The notes beneath the pieces are model-generated. The model was not told the origin of the DNA, did not search any database, and was given only the letters and a program-made list of their open reading frames with translations. From JBGSIZ01 sp041742255 (GTDB taxonomy: Bacteria > Pseudomonadota > Alphaproteobacteria > Rhodobacterales > Rhodobacteraceae): 13,936 bases of DNA. Shown in pieces: positions 13,091-13,936 of the stretch. The DNA lies in contig JBGSIZ010000120.1 of NCBI GenBank assembly GCA_041742255.1, positions 1-13,936 on the forward strand. The letters run 5' to 3'. Position numbers and translations under genes: made by a program. The number at the start of each line of letters is the position of its first letter. The first letter of the stretch is position 1.

Positions 13091-13936
13091 ATGATGGCGC
13101 AGGACGACGGGACCCCGCGGAACCATGTGTTGCGGCAGATGACCCGGCCTGCGTTGCCAACGCCGGACGCGCCCGGTGATGCCACGGACGACGGCGGGGC
13201 CCGGTTGCTCCGCGTTGGATTTGCCCGCGCGGCAGTCGGGGCGTTGGGTTTGTCCGTGGTCGTTTCAAATGTGGCCGAGGAGGTTGTTCGGCTCGATGAC
13301 CTGTTGGACGGATTGCCCCCGGATCAGTTGATGTTTCAGGTGCAGACCGCCGAGGCTCCCTTGGGTCTTGCGCAATTTGATACCGAACTGTCCGCCCTTG
13401 TCATCGAGATGTCCACGATGGGCCGGGTTGCCACGGTCGCCGCCACCCCCCGGCTTGTGACCGGGACCGACGCCGCGATGGTGCGGCCGTTGTTGGCCAC
13501 ATTTTTGCAGATTGTGCCGGGCGATGGTGCCGGAACCGATATGGCCAAATGGCTGACGGGCACTGTTCCCGGTCCCCGCGTGCGGGACGCCCGCGCCGCT
13601 GGTCTGATCCTTGCCGAGGCGGAGTATCGCGTGATCCGTTTGACAGTGGATGTTCCGGGCACCGAGCGGCGCGGCCAGATGATGTTGGCCTTGCCCGCGA
13701 ACCGGGGCAAACCGCAGCGCGCGCAAGTCGATACCCGCGCCGCAGATTGGACCGTGACGTTTCAGGATGCGGTGCTGTCCGCCCCCGCCGAATTGCACGC
13801 CGTGCTGCACCGGATGCACCTGTCGCTGCGTCAGGTGGACGGGTTCGAGGTGGGGCAGATCCTTGCCCTGCCGGGGGTGGGCGTCGGGTCTGTTCGGGTA
13901 GAGGGCCCGGGTGGCCGCATGGTGGCTACTGCCCGA
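13091..13936 (+). CDS. FliM-like flagellar motor-switch (C-ring) protein, 3' truncated by the window
   Basis: The frame is open from ATG 13091 to the window end, 282 residues with no stop. GGAG lies 7 nt before the ATG. The early VLRQM segment, the middle domain (about 40-205, with TDAAMVRPLLATFL and AEYRVIRLTVDV ending RRGQMMLALP) and a C-terminal SpoA-type domain (about 222 to the edge, with LHRMHLSLRQVDGFEVGQILALP) fit the divergent FliM of Rhodobacterales. FliM forms the cytoplasmic switch ring that binds phospho-CheY. The classic N-terminal EIDALL-type CheY-binding motif is not apparent here. It follows the kinase gene by 67 nt with a candidate CtrA box between, so it probably starts a separate, motility-related transcript. 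FliN or another SpoA-domain protein is a less likely alternative. Confidence 0.72.
   Translation, partial: MMAQDDGTPRNHVLRQMTRPALPTPDAPGDATDDGGARLLRVGFARAAVGALGLSVVVSNVAEEVVRLDDLLDGLPPDQLMFQVQTAEAPLGLAQFDTELSALVIEMSTMGRVATVAATPRLVTGTDAAMVRPLLATFLQIVPGDGAGTDMAKWLTGTVPGPRVRDARAAGLILAEAEYRVIRLTVDVPGTERRGQMMLALPANRGKPQRAQVDTRAADWTVTFQDAVLSAPAELHAVLHRMHLSLRQVDGFEVGQILALPGVGVGSVRVEGPGGRMVATAR

Noticed and set aside
13265..13819. A 184-codon minus-strand frame near the right edge
   Set aside because: It is opposite the FliM-like frame, which has recognisable middle and SpoA-type segments, and the minus-strand product does not resemble any known protein.
1..13936. Insertion sequences, tRNA or rRNA genes, CRISPR arrays or prophage genes
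   Set aside because: No terminal repeats with a transposase, no cloverleaf-like gene, no regularly spaced repeats and no phage-type proteins were seen. Genes are ordered in intact operons with small gaps.

Overview
The window looks like chromosomal DNA of a Rhodobacteraceae (roseobacter-group) alphaproteobacterium. The case rests on high GC, a Tat-exported LivK-type binding protein of a kind I associate with that family, a ScfR-type (PccR/RamB-like) regulator, an SLC5-STAC histidine kinase, and a divergent FliM-like protein with the N-terminal layout seen in Rhodobacterales. Taxonomy is inferred from protein character only.

Layout. (1) 1-687, minus strand: the start of an unrecognised CDS cut by the window edge, then a small GIY-YIG-fold protein. 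(2) 761-8077, minus strand: one long operon read right to left, livK-type binding protein, livH, livM, livG, livF and acs (acetyl-CoA synthetase), closed by a strong intrinsic terminator at 761-800. Gaps in livH-livM-livG-livF are only 3-14 nt. The two larger gaps, livK-livH and livF-acs, each hold GC-rich stem-loops. (3) 8078-8298: a divergent promoter region with back-to-back candidate promoters and inverted repeats. (4) 8299-9588, plus strand: a ScfR-family regulator. (5) 9687-13023, plus strand: a translationally coupled three-gene operon of a stand-alone receiver domain, a 95-aa two-helix membrane protein and an 894-aa histidine kinase with an SLC5 symporter-like domain, preceded by a candidate sigma-70 promoter with a perfect -35. 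(6) 13091-end, plus strand: a FliM-like motor-switch protein, truncated by the window, with a CtrA-like site upstream.

How the parts may work together. Three independent families here are linked elsewhere to acetate or short-chain acyl metabolism: Acs, ScfR regulators (RamB, PccR), and SLC5-STAC kinases (CrbS and MxtR control acs in Vibrio and Pseudomonas). My inference is that this is a short-chain acid uptake, activation and sensing locus. In it a branched-chain-amino-acid-type ABC importer sits in one operon with acs, a divergent acyl-CoA-responsive regulator controls it, and a transporter-like kinase senses the same class of compound. The importer's substrate and the output of the receiver-only regulator cannot be read from the sequence.
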